A stretch of DNA of 64,000 nt, taken from NCBI GenBank assembly GCA_017643365.1, contig JAEPNO010000005.1, forward strand, positions 1 to 64,000, in the 5' to 3' direction. The stretch comes from Balneolaceae bacterium (GTDB lineage: Bacteria > Bacteroidota > Rhodothermia > Balneolales > Balneolaceae). The notes beneath the pieces are model-generated. The model did no database searches and was not told where the DNA came from. It saw only the letters and a list, made by a program, of their open reading frames with translations. Position numbers and translations under genes: made by a program. Of the stretch, positions 34,714 to 44,078 are shown in pieces. Each line of letters opens with the position of its first letter. The stretch's first letter is position 1.

Positions 34714-35538
34714 ATGAAATACCCCATCCAAAAACAATATCAAACATTTAAGAAACGCAGAGAAATCATTCGTGGCTCAAGGCCGCCTGTAAACAAGCGA
34801 ATTGCAGTTCCCAGTTTCTTTACGTTGATGAACCTTTTTTCAGGGTTTCTGGCCATTATTTCGATTGCCGACGGGGATTTAACCCGTGGTGCTTGGTTGA
34901 TTATGGCCGCAGGAATGTTCGATGTTTTTGATGGAATGATGGCTCGCTTAGCAAATGCGTATTCTGATTTTGGAATCGAACTGGATTCCCTGAGCGATAT
35001 GGTTTCCTTTGGTGTGGCTCCCGGATTTTTGATCTATACCTTTGCACTTTCAGATCTGGGGATGCTTGGTATTTTAGTCTCTGCTTTACCTCCACTATGC
35101 GGTGCGGTGCGTTTAGCACGATTTAATGTAAATGCGCGACTTCAACCAAGATCGGATGTGTTTATTGGACTTCCCATTCCATCGGTTGCTATCACAATAA
35201 TTGCATTTTTTCTAACCTTCCGAGATGATCTCAGCCTGTTCGAATACTTCAACAATGGGGTTTATAGTGTGGTAATTCCACTTGTAGCACTGGTTAGTTT
35301 TTTGATGGTTAGCTCCATTCAGTTCGAGAAAATACCGCGATTTGATCGAGAATCCATCCGTTCAAAAAAGCTCTCGTTTGTGCTTTTTATCATGTATCTG
35401 TTGTTAATTGCGACACTCCATGAATACGGACTTATGGTTGCCATCGTCGTTTACATCTCAAAATCAATCATTGACAGCGCTATTAAATTCTTCAATGATG
35501 ATTACGCCGAAGAAGATACCTTTCAGGACTTTAGTTAA
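34714..35538 (+). CDS. pssA: CDP-diacylglycerol-serine O-phosphatidyltransferase
   Basis: 274 aa with several TM helices. The CDP-alcohol phosphotransferase motif DGMMAR...G...D...D is intact (DGMMARLANAYSDFG then D and D at the right spacing). It makes phosphatidylserine, the substrate of Psd one gene upstream. One bp separates it from psd. Its last 8 bp overlap the end of a convergent glycosyltransferase gene. Confidence 0.93.
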   Translation: MKYPIQKQYQTFKKRREIIRGSRPPVNKRIAVPSFFTLMNLFSGFLAIISIADGDLTRGAWLIMAAGMFDVFDGMMARLANAYSDFGIELDSLSDMVSFGVAPGFLIYTFALSDLGMLGILVSALPPLCGAVRLARFNVNARLQPRSDVFIGLPIPSVAITIIAFFLTFRDDLSLFEYFNNGVYSVVIPLVALVSFLMVSSIQFEKIPRFDRESIRSKKLSFVLFIMYLLLIATLHEYGLMVAIVVYISKSIIDSAIKFFNDDYAEEDTFQDFS

Positions 35539-36556
35539 GGCAATCTTTATAAACAGCCGCGGTTTTCTCGGCTACTTTATTCCAGGTATAGTTGCTCAAA
35601 ATTCTATTCTTAAGAGCATCACTTTTTGGTGCTTCCAAAGCTGATTGAAATCCGATTTTCAGTGATTCATCTGAATGGGGATTGGAATAAAAAGCATGCT
35701 CTCCAAAATATTCTTTTGTTCCACCTTCTTTTGTGATCACAATCTTTGCACCGGCCAATGCTGCTTCCATTGCTGCGATCCCGGGTGTTTCAAACAACGA
35801 GGGCAAACAAAACACTTCACAAGCTGCATAGGCACTTTCCAGCAGGGGATCATCGTGGTCGAGGGTCGGGATCAGATGGACATTCTGAGCTTGTTCAGCT
35901 AAGGAAACGCATTCTTGGCTGTAGGTATCATTATAGAAGTCTCCGATAATGACTATGTCTCTTTCGATTGACGGTGCAACCCGAATCAATTGAATTACAT
36001 TTTTTCGTGCAGCACCGGCTTGTCCGGCAAATAGAATGAAATTCTGAATGGCATATTTTTTGGAGAATAGATCTGGAGAAGCATGTTGAAAACGAGACTC
36101 CACTCCATTAGGAATCACAGTGATTTTTGATTCGTTTATTCCAAAAGCATGCTGAACTAACTCTTTCTCTTTATCGGTGTTTGGAAGAATCCGGTCAGCG
36201 TAGTTGCAAATTTCCGCTTTAATACCATACTCCGAACGAATTCCCGATCCGATTTTAGAAATGAATCGTTCTACTATTAGCACGTTTGCGATACTTTTTC
36301 CACTTCGATTCGAATAAAAAACAGGGGATATCACCAAAGGAATACCTTTATTTTTTACCTGTTTGGCAATACCAATGGTTTCGGTAGAAGCAGAGAAAAT
36401 GTGAACTAAATCGAAGTCAAAATGGGAGGTGTCGGAGTGTATGATTTCGACGTTGATCCCTAGTGCTTCTAAATGTCGCACTGTTTCTGTTACTTGGGTA
36501 CGAACTCCACCATTAACGGCCGCAAGACTAAGAGGTGCAGCAATTCCTATTTTCAT
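35531..36556 (-). CDS. GT4-family glycosyltransferase
   Basis: 341 aa, GT-B fold. The N-terminal acceptor domain starts MKIGIAAPLSLAAVNGGVRTQ (GGV loop). The donor-site region has FAGQAGAARKNVIQL and the ESAYAACEVFCLPSLFETPGIAAMEAALAG segment, with the conserved E-x7-E-like element. It transfers a sugar from a nucleotide-sugar to a glycan acceptor. Last gene of the eight-gene minus-strand operon; its start overlaps the deacetylase gene by 4 nt. Confidence 0.85.
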   Translation of the reverse strand: MKIGIAAPLSLAAVNGGVRTQVTETVRHLEALGINVEIIHSDTSHFDFDLVHIFSASTETIGIAKQVKNKGIPLVISPVFYSNRSGKSIANVLIVERFISKIGSGIRSEYGIKAEICNYADRILPNTDKEKELVQHAFGINESKITVIPNGVESRFQHASPDLFSKKYAIQNFILFAGQAGAARKNVIQLIRVAPSIERDIVIIGDFYNDTYSQECVSLAEQAQNVHLIPTLDHDDPLLESAYAACEVFCLPSLFETPGIAAMEAALAGAKIVITKEGGTKEYFGEHAFYSNPHSDESLKIGFQSALEAPKSDALKNRILSNYTWNKVAEKTAAVYKDCLN

Positions 36557-38022
36557 AAGCTTTTCCGGTTACGCCAATCGAAGAGCGAAGTTTTTATTAA
36601 ATTTAAGCGACCTTTCTGCAGTTCTTGTTGCTCATCATTGGAAGGAAAATCAGGGTTAATCCAATCAAATTCTGAAACTGAATGTAATGGTTTATTGGTT
36701 TTGGATGCAGGCATTAATCGATATTTTTCGCTATTGAATGCGATTTGAATGAACAGCGAATTATTTGAACTATCCATGGTTAACACTCTGTTTTCTGCAT
36801 CATAATTTGCTTCGATTAAAGCGTCATTTCGTTTTCTCCAGAACTGTGCATACTCAATAAAAGTGATTGGTTGTAATTCTGATTCCCGAACTTTTGCGAA
36901 AACTTTTTCCCACATCGATATGCCCCGTTGCATAGGGTGATGATAAAAGAAAACCGGCTGTCGAGACTTCATTTTATCGTTCAAAACCATTTCAAAATAT
37001 TCGATCATTTCTGATTCATCTGCCGATCTTCGATTTAAACTACCGGTACAGATAGGGTGAATGGGAATCTGTAAGGTAGGATGAAGCTCGTTTTTATGAA
37101 TCGGTTGAAAAGGTAAAGCATCGTACCCAAGCGTGAATTCCGAACTATATTCGAATTTGAATTTCAGTAACACATCGCCGAGCGCCTCATTCCAAATTCC
37201 ATAAGGCACACAAAAGCCTTTAGGATCAATTCCGGCATCAACCATTTTTTGGTAGCCACGCTCTATGTTATTGTAGATATGCTCGTAACTATCGGAAGTA
37301 CCATGTTCATACCCATGCAGGGCTAATTCCTGATCTTCAAACTCTCTGAATACAGAAAGCCATTCTTCGTGCGCTTTCACATGAAGAAACCACGTAAAAG
37401 GAATCTCGAATTTCCGAGACACTTCGTACAAACTTTGAATCGAATGCTGAGTACCGAAATCTGAATCTATTCGAAATCCGAAGACCGGTTTTTCGCTAGG
37501 GGAATGCCACTTTTTGATGTATGGCAATGATCGGTGGAAATGTAGCTTAGATAGAATTCGATCTAATGTAAGCATCAAAGCATTTTTATCAACCGTGTTT
37601 ACGATTTCGTCCGGGTGCATCATCGGGCGAAAATAGAATCGTTTTCGAGCATAATCACTGTTCGCAAACTCTTGATCAGGATTGGAATCCCATCGAATGA
37701 TTAATCCGGTACCATTTGTAAAAGCTGCTACTTTATTGGAATAAACCGGCGGAATAGTTGAAGAGATACCATTATTTATTTTTGTCCCTTGAAAATGGGA
37801 AACAGCAACGTTTTTAGTTATCAATATCGATCCGGAATGGGTTAAATATTGATTGATGGAATGTATCTGATCTGGGTTTGGGGTTTGGTTTACTATCAAA
37901 CACGAATAACAGGAGGAAAGAGGTTGATCAAAATTGATTGATTCATAGCGTACACCAATGGTATCGAGCAACGATGCCCAGTGCGGTGTTAGATTCAATA
38001 TGCCGATGCAAATCCTGTTCAT
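36553..38022 (-). CDS. Polysaccharide-deacetylase (NodB-like) family protein
   Basis: 489 aa. Residues 1-140 are a Rossmann-like or amidotransferase-like N-terminal domain with no assigned role. From about 170 the NodB homology region shows FGFRIDSDFG (metal-binding Asp), ELALHGYEHG (HxxxH pair) and PKGFCVPYGIWNEA (arginine/proline loop). A C-terminal domain of about 110 residues is unassigned. It probably removes N-acetyl groups from an extracellular or lipid-linked glycan. Lies between flippase and glycosyltransferase, with 4-nt overlaps on both sides. Confidence 0.85.
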   Translation of the reverse strand: MNRICIGILNLTPHWASLLDTIGVRYESINFDQPLSSCYSCLIVNQTPNPDQIHSINQYLTHSGSILITKNVAVSHFQGTKINNGISSTIPPVYSNKVAAFTNGTGLIIRWDSNPDQEFANSDYARKRFYFRPMMHPDEIVNTVDKNALMLTLDRILSKLHFHRSLPYIKKWHSPSEKPVFGFRIDSDFGTQHSIQSLYEVSRKFEIPFTWFLHVKAHEEWLSVFREFEDQELALHGYEHGTSDSYEHIYNNIERGYQKMVDAGIDPKGFCVPYGIWNEALGDVLLKFKFEYSSEFTLGYDALPFQPIHKNELHPTLQIPIHPICTGSLNRRSADESEMIEYFEMVLNDKMKSRQPVFFYHHPMQRGISMWEKVFAKVRESELQPITFIEYAQFWRKRNDALIEANYDAENRVLTMDSSNNSLFIQIAFNSEKYRLMPASKTNKPLHSVSEFDWINPDFPSNDEQQELQKGRLNLIKTSLFDWRNRKSL

Positions 38023-39422
38023 ATTCCCAATTTAGTACGAAACATGGCGATGTCTTTTTTTCGAATAACTCTGCCAAATAACAACATCATCAGCACTAAT
38101 AATGCACCAATTATAGCTTCTAACCAATAATAAAGCTGAACAATATCCATCAATTTATAGGCAACAAATGAAGCAAGAATTGTAAGTACAAAAGGTATTA
38201 GGTATCGGAGAGACATGTGTCTTGAAAACCAAAAATAGGATAATGCGCCAATCAAAAATTCGCTTAAAACCACAGCTCCGGCAACTGCCCGAACACCAAA
38301 CTGAGATGCAGCAACGGCAATGATAATAAGTGCAATTCCACCACCAATTGCGGTTGCTTTGAGGTAATCAATGTCTTTCCCAATGGCTATTAAACCATGA
38401 GAAAACAGACTGTTTTGAAAGGTGAAAAACAAGAAAAAACTGAGTATGTAAAGTATAGGGATGGAGTTTACATATTCGCTTCCGAACACCCAGATCATAA
38501 AATCCGGTGCTCCTAAGAAAAGTCCGATGCTTACCATAGAACCTAACACCAACATTAATCGCATAGTGTGATCCATATTAATGGTAGCAACTTCACTATT
38601 GTCGCTCCATTGTTTGGATAGATTAGGGATCAATAATTGAACAAATATTCGATCTATCAGCATCCCAATTATGATAATTCGATAAGCAGCACTGTACTCG
38701 CCGGCATCGGAATTCGTTAAAAAATATCCGATGGCAATTGGTGGGAAAAGTTGGATCACTTGCGCAAAGAAAGTGCCGCTTCCAACAGTTAGTGCGGCTT
38801 TTAGCCCATCCCATAAAATATGAAATCCGCGAACAGCTAATTGAAAAGGTCGATTTTTCAGAAAAAGAATGAAAAGGATTATAGTTGACACAATCAGCCC
38901 GGAGATGTAATAAACCGGTAATTGATTGACATCATCCAGTGAATCAACAAACAAATAGATTAGGATTAAATAGACGCCGTTTTTTAAAACATGAGAAAGT
39001 GCATTCACCTGATATTTTTGCGAGCCAATGAAATACCATTCCACTAAAAACGCATGTGGAATTAACGCAAGGATAAAGCCTCGGGTTAACGATAGAAGTT
39101 GGGAATCGTCGATGATAAACGGAATTGCAAACCACCCGATAACTAACACAATAGTTGCCATTAAGATGCGCAAGGCAAGCAATTCGCTAATTCGATAACT
39201 TCGTTTTTCTTCATCGCGAGCGACTTCACGTCCGGCAATATTCGACAATCCAAAATCCGCAAAGAAAACTAAATAGCCCAAATAAGCCATGGCAATACTC
39301 AGCAAGCCAAAGCCTTCGGTTCCCAATACACGTGCCAAGTAAACGGTGATCAAAAATGATATCGCTCGTGAGAGGATATCTCCGGTGAAAATATGCGCTA
39401 TTTTTCGAGTTAAACTAGCCAA
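38019..39422 (-). CDS. Oligosaccharide flippase (Wzx/MATE-like)
   Basis: 467 aa with about 14 TM helices; the N-terminus KIAHIFTGDILSRAISFLITVYLARVLGTEGFGLLS is the typical start of polysaccharide flippases. It should move lipid-linked glycan units from the cytoplasmic to the outer face. It overlaps its upstream glycosyltransferase by 8 nt and the deacetylase by 4 nt. No polymerase (Wzy) gene is in the cluster. Confidence 0.9.
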   Translation of the reverse strand: MASLTRKIAHIFTGDILSRAISFLITVYLARVLGTEGFGLLSIAMAYLGYLVFFADFGLSNIAGREVARDEEKRSYRISELLALRILMATIVLVIGWFAIPFIIDDSQLLSLTRGFILALIPHAFLVEWYFIGSQKYQVNALSHVLKNGVYLILIYLFVDSLDDVNQLPVYYISGLIVSTIILFILFLKNRPFQLAVRGFHILWDGLKAALTVGSGTFFAQVIQLFPPIAIGYFLTNSDAGEYSAAYRIIIIGMLIDRIFVQLLIPNLSKQWSDNSEVATINMDHTMRLMLVLGSMVSIGLFLGAPDFMIWVFGSEYVNSIPILYILSFFLFFTFQNSLFSHGLIAIGKDIDYLKATAIGGGIALIIIAVAASQFGVRAVAGAVVLSEFLIGALSYFWFSRHMSLRYLIPFVLTILASFVAYKLMDIVQLYYWLEAIIGALLVLMMLLFGRVIRKKDIAMFRTKLGI

Positions 39423-40428
39423 TTGCAGAACCGATTAATTGCGTAAGAATGGTTTTAAATTCTTCATCAGATGAAAATAAGTGAACCCGTTCATTTTCTT
39501 CATACTCAAGTAGAGCGGGGAGACGAGGGGCAAGGATCAATTTGTTGTAAGACAAAGCCATTTCGATACCGCCGGAAGTAAGAATATCACCAAAGTTAAA
39601 CACGCACAAATCCAATGCATTCATTATTTCAGCTAGGTTTTTTTCGCTGATAAAACCCGATTGGTATTCCAACCAAGCAAATTTATCAGAATAACCATGA
39701 ATTTGCTGATCCACATTCTGCATCCCTTTTTTCACATAGCCGGCTATCAACAATTGTTTTGGAGAGGAAACCTGAGAAATCATTTCGATAAGCCTTGGAA
39801 TTCCTTTGTAGTCACTTATAGCCCCGATACAGCCGATAAGTGGAATACCAGACTTTAATTGAATGCCGAAATCACTATTTAAGTTACTAATAGCTTGGGT
39901 CTTGTTGATTTCCTTAGTTGGAAACTTGGGATGGGGTAGAACTGCGATTTTACCACTGTCGATTCCATATTCATCCGATACAATTTTCATTGCAGATGAA
40001 GAATGTACAATTAGGCGATCAGCTTTCCTTGCCATCCAGCGATAAATCTTCTTATGCAACGAAATCCACTTTTTATTATGTGGATATAGATTGTGAACTG
40101 TCCAAATGACTTTTCCACCAAAGGCAGTAAAAATTCCGATACATAGTAATTTATAAATGATTCCTAGCGCAGATTTCCAATCTTGAAATTCGAGCCAATG
40201 ATAATGCAGAATGGCGTTTCTATCTTTGATTGGAGCAATCATTAATCGAAAATGGGCACCTGCACTAAGGCTTTGAATGTTGATTGAATCGTTCTCTGAT
40301 ATCTCTTTGTAAAACAAATGAAGATAATCCGTGGTCGGATACTCATGTCGGATTAGAGGCACCACGTACACGTTTGATACCTCTTCGGCAACTTCGTTAT
40401 AAATGTGCAACAGTGATTTATCCGACAT
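39415..40428 (-). CDS. Glycosyltransferase (GT-B, GT4-like)
   Basis: 337 aa. GT-B features: an N-terminal FRLMIAPIKDRNAILHYHW segment, the inter-domain HSSSAMKIVSDEYG stretch, a donor-domain strand IPLIGCIGAISDYKG, and the C-terminal ALDLCVFNFGDILTSGGIEMALSYNK where a Glu binds the sugar nucleotide. Probably adds a sugar to the lipid-linked glycan exported by the flippase. 17 bp behind the PorV-like gene. Confidence 0.82.
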   Translation of the reverse strand: MSDKSLLHIYNEVAEEVSNVYVVPLIRHEYPTTDYLHLFYKEISENDSINIQSLSAGAHFRLMIAPIKDRNAILHYHWLEFQDWKSALGIIYKLLCIGIFTAFGGKVIWTVHNLYPHNKKWISLHKKIYRWMARKADRLIVHSSSAMKIVSDEYGIDSGKIAVLPHPKFPTKEINKTQAISNLNSDFGIQLKSGIPLIGCIGAISDYKGIPRLIEMISQVSSPKQLLIAGYVKKGMQNVDQQIHGYSDKFAWLEYQSGFISEKNLAEIMNALDLCVFNFGDILTSGGIEMALSYNKLILAPRLPALLEYEENERVHLFSSDEEFKTILTQLIGSAIG

Positions 40429-40445
40429 TCAATACAATAGGTTCT

Positions 40446-41381
40446 CTACAACTGATAGGTTAATCCGATTGAATGTACTGTTCCAAAGCCGGTATTAAAA
40501 GGAACAAGTGCATAATTAAATCGAACTTTATCAGCGATAAATCCTACTCCGAAAGAGATGGGGCGGACATTGTCGGATGTCTTAAAACCTGCTCTTACTT
40601 CCACAATTTCAGAGATCAGCAAGTTAAGCCCGAAGTTGAAATAATTATTTTCAGGATTAATCTCGTCAAGTTCATCGGTTTGTGGATGCATAGGAATTAC
40701 ATAATCGGCCATAACGGTAGCTAAAATAGGCAAATCCGGACTTTGCCAATGCACAAATTCAAGCACATCGATCGAAACACCGGTAGTAAATTTTGTAGGG
40801 AGTTCGGTTGCACGTTGGTCGAGTTTTTCCATTTCACCCGCATTTGTTAATGCCGCTCCAATCCGAATACGTTCGTCAATTGCTGAGCTTACAATGCCGG
40901 CGTTCACAGCAAAACCGTTTGCTCTAAATGGATATACATCTTCGTTTAAATACTGCCCGGTTACACCAATCGCAAATAGACCAAAATCGTAGGCATAGGC
41001 TCCGGCAATGGAAACATACTGAATACTAAAATCTCCGTTTGATTCACCCGGGCCGTTTCGTTGCTCAAAACCCGAAACTCCGGATGTATAAAATGCAAAA
41101 GCCATTGCTCGGTTTCCTCGAACTAGATTTATACCGCCGAATAAATTATTCGAATCATCAATCCAACTTGTATACCCCAAACTGATGGAAGGTCGGTCAG
41201 CTTTGGCAAGCAAAGCAGGATTCGAATAAATAGATGTAGCGCCAAAAGGAGTGGCCACGGTAGCCTCTGAAAGTGAAAGTTCGGCTGCGCTAGGCCCAAT
41301 ATTTAAGAGTTGAAAACCGGCAGTTTGTGCGTTTGAAATCGCCGGAATTAACAACAGTAACCAAATCAGATTTTTCTTCAT
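40446..41381 (-). CDS. PorV/PorQ-family outer-membrane protein (second)
   Basis: 311 aa with a signal peptide (MKKNLIWLLLLIPAISNAQ). Starts after the signal with GFQLLNIGPSAAELSLSEATVA and SIYSNPALL, the conserved opening of PorV/PorQ barrels (FadL-type), and ends in strand-rich sequence (IGLTYQL) with a terminal hydrophobic residue typical of barrels. Related PorV is an outer-membrane shuttle for type IX secretion cargo. Overlaps the neighbouring PorV-like gene by 4 nt. Confidence 0.85.
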   Translation of the reverse strand: MKKNLIWLLLLIPAISNAQTAGFQLLNIGPSAAELSLSEATVATPFGATSIYSNPALLAKADRPSISLGYTSWIDDSNNLFGGINLVRGNRAMAFAFYTSGVSGFEQRNGPGESNGDFSIQYVSIAGAYAYDFGLFAIGVTGQYLNEDVYPFRANGFAVNAGIVSSAIDERIRIGAALTNAGEMEKLDQRATELPTKFTTGVSIDVLEFVHWQSPDLPILATVMADYVIPMHPQTDELDEINPENNYFNFGLNLLISEIVEVRAGFKTSDNVRPISFGVGFIADKVRFNYALVPFNTGFGTVHSIGLTYQL

Positions 41382-42415
41382 AGATGTAAACGTAAAGCAA
41401 AAACATGAAAGTTAGAAACGCCGAATGGTTCGCGAATAAATGCGTAATCGATGGATGGCGAGAAACGATCGAAGGGGAGATGAACTGAGAATCCGGCACT
41501 TAGAGAATTGCTCCCATCAGTTTTAGTGTCTGCTAGTCTATAGCCCGCACGTAAAGTAAAACGCTCGTGTGCTAACCAAGAGCCCCCAATTTTAAAATTC
41601 CCGGAGCTGGTGTTTATGGTTTCGGTATTGGTTATCGAAACTGGAATTCCGGTACCATTGATGAAAATTTCGTTCGTACTAACTTCGCTCGAGTATATCT
41701 GAAGTTCATACTCGGTATTTAGATTAAACTTCTCTTTTTGATAAGAAACCGCCCATTTTAGTCGGGTTGGGAAGTTATTTACAACATTTCGAGACTGCGA
41801 CTGACCATACAAATCGCCTGAATTCCAAGTGTAATTGGCGAATAAGTCTTGAACGGTTATTCCAACATTTATCACATTGCTTAGCTGATAAAGCATGCCT
41901 AAATCCAGACCGACAGCAGTAGCAGGAGTAAGTTCCTCGTGGTAATTAGCATAATTCAGTTTGATGCCAACTCCACCGTAAAATTTTTCGCTGAAACGTA
42001 TCCCAAATGCAGTTGTAAGTTGATATTCAGCAATATCGAAAGTACCGTTTGGATAGCCACTAAGCGTACGCGCGTCAATATCTTTTACACCGGTACGAAT
42101 CAAACCAAAAGCAATGCCGGCATTCGGCGGTAACTGAAAATGAGCACCTAAGTTTTGATAAATACGGTCGAAGTCCATTGATGAAGCAGAAAAGTCGATT
42201 TGTTTCTCGTCTTGAAAAACCGCTGCAAGGGCAGGATTGTAAAAAGGATAAATTCCTTCGCTGGTTGAAGCGCCCATTGCATTACTCATGGCCATGCCTC
42301 GCGGACCAAAGCCCGACTGAAACGCAGCTCCGGCAAAGCCTCCATTTTGGGCAAATAATTCTGTGCCCATAGACATCAGAAAACAAATAGCGATGTATGT
42401 GAAAACTCGTTTCAT
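41378..42415 (-). CDS. PorV/PorQ-family outer-membrane protein (first)
   Basis: 345 aa with signal peptide MKRVFTYIAICFLMSMGTELFAQ. The mature start FAGAAFQSGFGPRGMAMSNAMGASTSEGIYPFYNPAL is the PorV/PorQ signature, and the rest alternates hydrophobic residues to a terminal LRLHL. Differs clearly in sequence from the next gene, so the two are an ancient pair rather than a recent duplication. Overlaps the propeller gene by 4 nt and its partner gene by 4 nt. Confidence 0.85.
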   Translation of the reverse strand: MKRVFTYIAICFLMSMGTELFAQNGGFAGAAFQSGFGPRGMAMSNAMGASTSEGIYPFYNPALAAVFQDEKQIDFSASSMDFDRIYQNLGAHFQLPPNAGIAFGLIRTGVKDIDARTLSGYPNGTFDIAEYQLTTAFGIRFSEKFYGGVGIKLNYANYHEELTPATAVGLDLGMLYQLSNVINVGITVQDLFANYTWNSGDLYGQSQSRNVVNNFPTRLKWAVSYQKEKFNLNTEYELQIYSSEVSTNEIFINGTGIPVSITNTETINTSSGNFKIGGSWLAHERFTLRAGYRLADTKTDGSNSLSAGFSVHLPFDRFSPSIDYAFIREPFGVSNFHVFALRLHL

Positions 42416-44076
42416 TCGATTAGTAAGAGTTTGCCTTTAATGGTTTCGTTTGCTGCTTCGATTACATAAAAGTAAGGCCCGTTAGCCACTTTCCGACCGT
42501 GTTGATCAATTCCGTTCCAAATGGCTTCATATTCACCTGAGGACGCTTCAAGTTGATCTAATTCACGTACCAGATTCATTCCAAAATCAAATATTCTCAC
42601 TTTGATTGTTCCTGCTGATGACGATTTAAATCGAATGCGAACAATTTCGTGCTGAATGGGTGAAAATGGGTTGGGGTAAGCATAGGAATCGACCGATGCC
42701 GCGTCTTCATCATACGTATTACCACCTGAAAGCGGGAAATTCACACGTGTAATTTCCCAGGTTTTTCCTAAGTCGCCGGTGGATATGATGCCATCGCTGG
42801 TACTTATCCAAACCCGATCGTTTGTGGCCGTAGCGGCTTGAAATTCAGCGGTAGTTTTGAGAAAAGTATTTGCACTTTTTATCTGTGGCGATTTAGTCCA
42901 GGTATCACCGCCATCTTTAGATATAAATAAACCGTTTTCACCGGCAGCGAATACATATCCATCTTTAAATGTGATGCCCAAAATCTTTTGTCCGATTAAT
43001 CGCTGTTTAAACGATTCGCCACCATCATCGGTATAAACAATCCCAAATTGATCGAGCCCTTGAAAAGCCGAACCGGTACTTTCGGCCAACCAGTTTGTCA
43101 TCCAAATTCTTCCATTCGATGGATCTTCTTGTATTTCGATAATCCAGCGAGCAAGAAGTCCATTTGATGAGTTGTCGAAATTGACATTTTTCCAACGGAT
43201 ACTATCAAGAGGAGCGGTTAATGCATTTTCAGAAACATTAATACCACCGGCACTTCCGAACCAAACACGATTCTGAGAATCAATGTGCAAAGCAAATCCT
43301 TTCAAGTTATCATCAGCAACCGGGTCGTATCGGTTAATAATCACCGATTCGCTGGAACCGGAATTATCCACATAAGAAAATGAAGATGCCCAACTATATT
43401 CCTGATCAGGATTTAACCCCGGCGAATTAAAAGGAGGGAGTATCACACGTTCCCAGGTTTCGCCAAGATCAGTGCTACGTAACAAACCCGAAGCCCAGTT
43501 AGCAGAGAATATTACATTCCCTTTAAAGGCTACATTATAAGGTGGTGATTGTTGCGGAACCGTAATTCGTATTCGATTGTAAGTTCGTCCGCCATAAGTA
43601 AACTGAATATCGCAATCAGGATCGTAATCGCCGGGACTTGTTGGATTTTCGTACTCGGATGAACTAGGATCGCATTTAGCTGGAGGGTCCTCATCTAACA
43701 GAAAATCACTAAATCGCCAAGTGTCACCACCATCGGTGCTTATATAATAGCCAAATCCGGCCGGTTGATTTCCAGCAAGTGTTTCTGAGGTAAATCCAAG
43801 TCCGGCAACAACGGTATCGCCTTTTAAATCAATCGAGAAAACCCGAGCTTTCCCTTCATCAATAAAATCTAAGCCATCCATACGATCCCATTCCGGTGCA
43901 TTCCCAATATTTCGGTTTAGTGAAGGGCTGATCCACACAGTGTCGCCGGAAGCAACGATGGTAGAAACACCATTTTGTCGAATGCTAAAGAATTCTGAAG
44001 TAATCGGTCCCGTAATCTGGGCGGTTACTAAAAAAGGGAGGAATAAATGTGAAACAAGAATCAGAAAATGCTTCAA
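42412..44076 (-). CDS. Secreted beta-propeller protein with FlgD/T9SS-like C-terminal domain
   Basis: 554 aa with signal peptide (MKHFLILVSHLFLPFLVTAQ). Residues about 25-460 contain BNR/Asp-box-like repeats ('SxDGGDTW' and 'TDDGGESF', several times), giving a propeller similar to photosystem-assembly-factor or sortilin-like families. The C-terminus (about 470-554) has PNPFSP, IKVRIFDFGMNLV, WNGIDQHGRKVANGPYFYVIEA and GKLLLIE, the FlgD-Ig/type-A sorting-domain pattern of type IX secretion cargo. It is probably exported to the cell surface. Encoded directly before the two PorV-like barrels, with a 4-nt overlap to the first. Confidence 0.87.
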   Translation of the reverse strand: MKHFLILVSHLFLPFLVTAQITGPITSEFFSIRQNGVSTIVASGDTVWISPSLNRNIGNAPEWDRMDGLDFIDEGKARVFSIDLKGDTVVAGLGFTSETLAGNQPAGFGYYISTDGGDTWRFSDFLLDEDPPAKCDPSSSEYENPTSPGDYDPDCDIQFTYGGRTYNRIRITVPQQSPPYNVAFKGNVIFSANWASGLLRSTDLGETWERVILPPFNSPGLNPDQEYSWASSFSYVDNSGSSESVIINRYDPVADDNLKGFALHIDSQNRVWFGSAGGINVSENALTAPLDSIRWKNVNFDNSSNGLLARWIIEIQEDPSNGRIWMTNWLAESTGSAFQGLDQFGIVYTDDGGESFKQRLIGQKILGITFKDGYVFAAGENGLFISKDGGDTWTKSPQIKSANTFLKTTAEFQAATATNDRVWISTSDGIISTGDLGKTWEITRVNFPLSGGNTYDEDAASVDSYAYPNPFSPIQHEIVRIRFKSSSAGTIKVRIFDFGMNLVRELDQLEASSGEYEAIWNGIDQHGRKVANGPYFYVIEAANETIKGKLLLIE

Positions 44077-44078
44077 AA

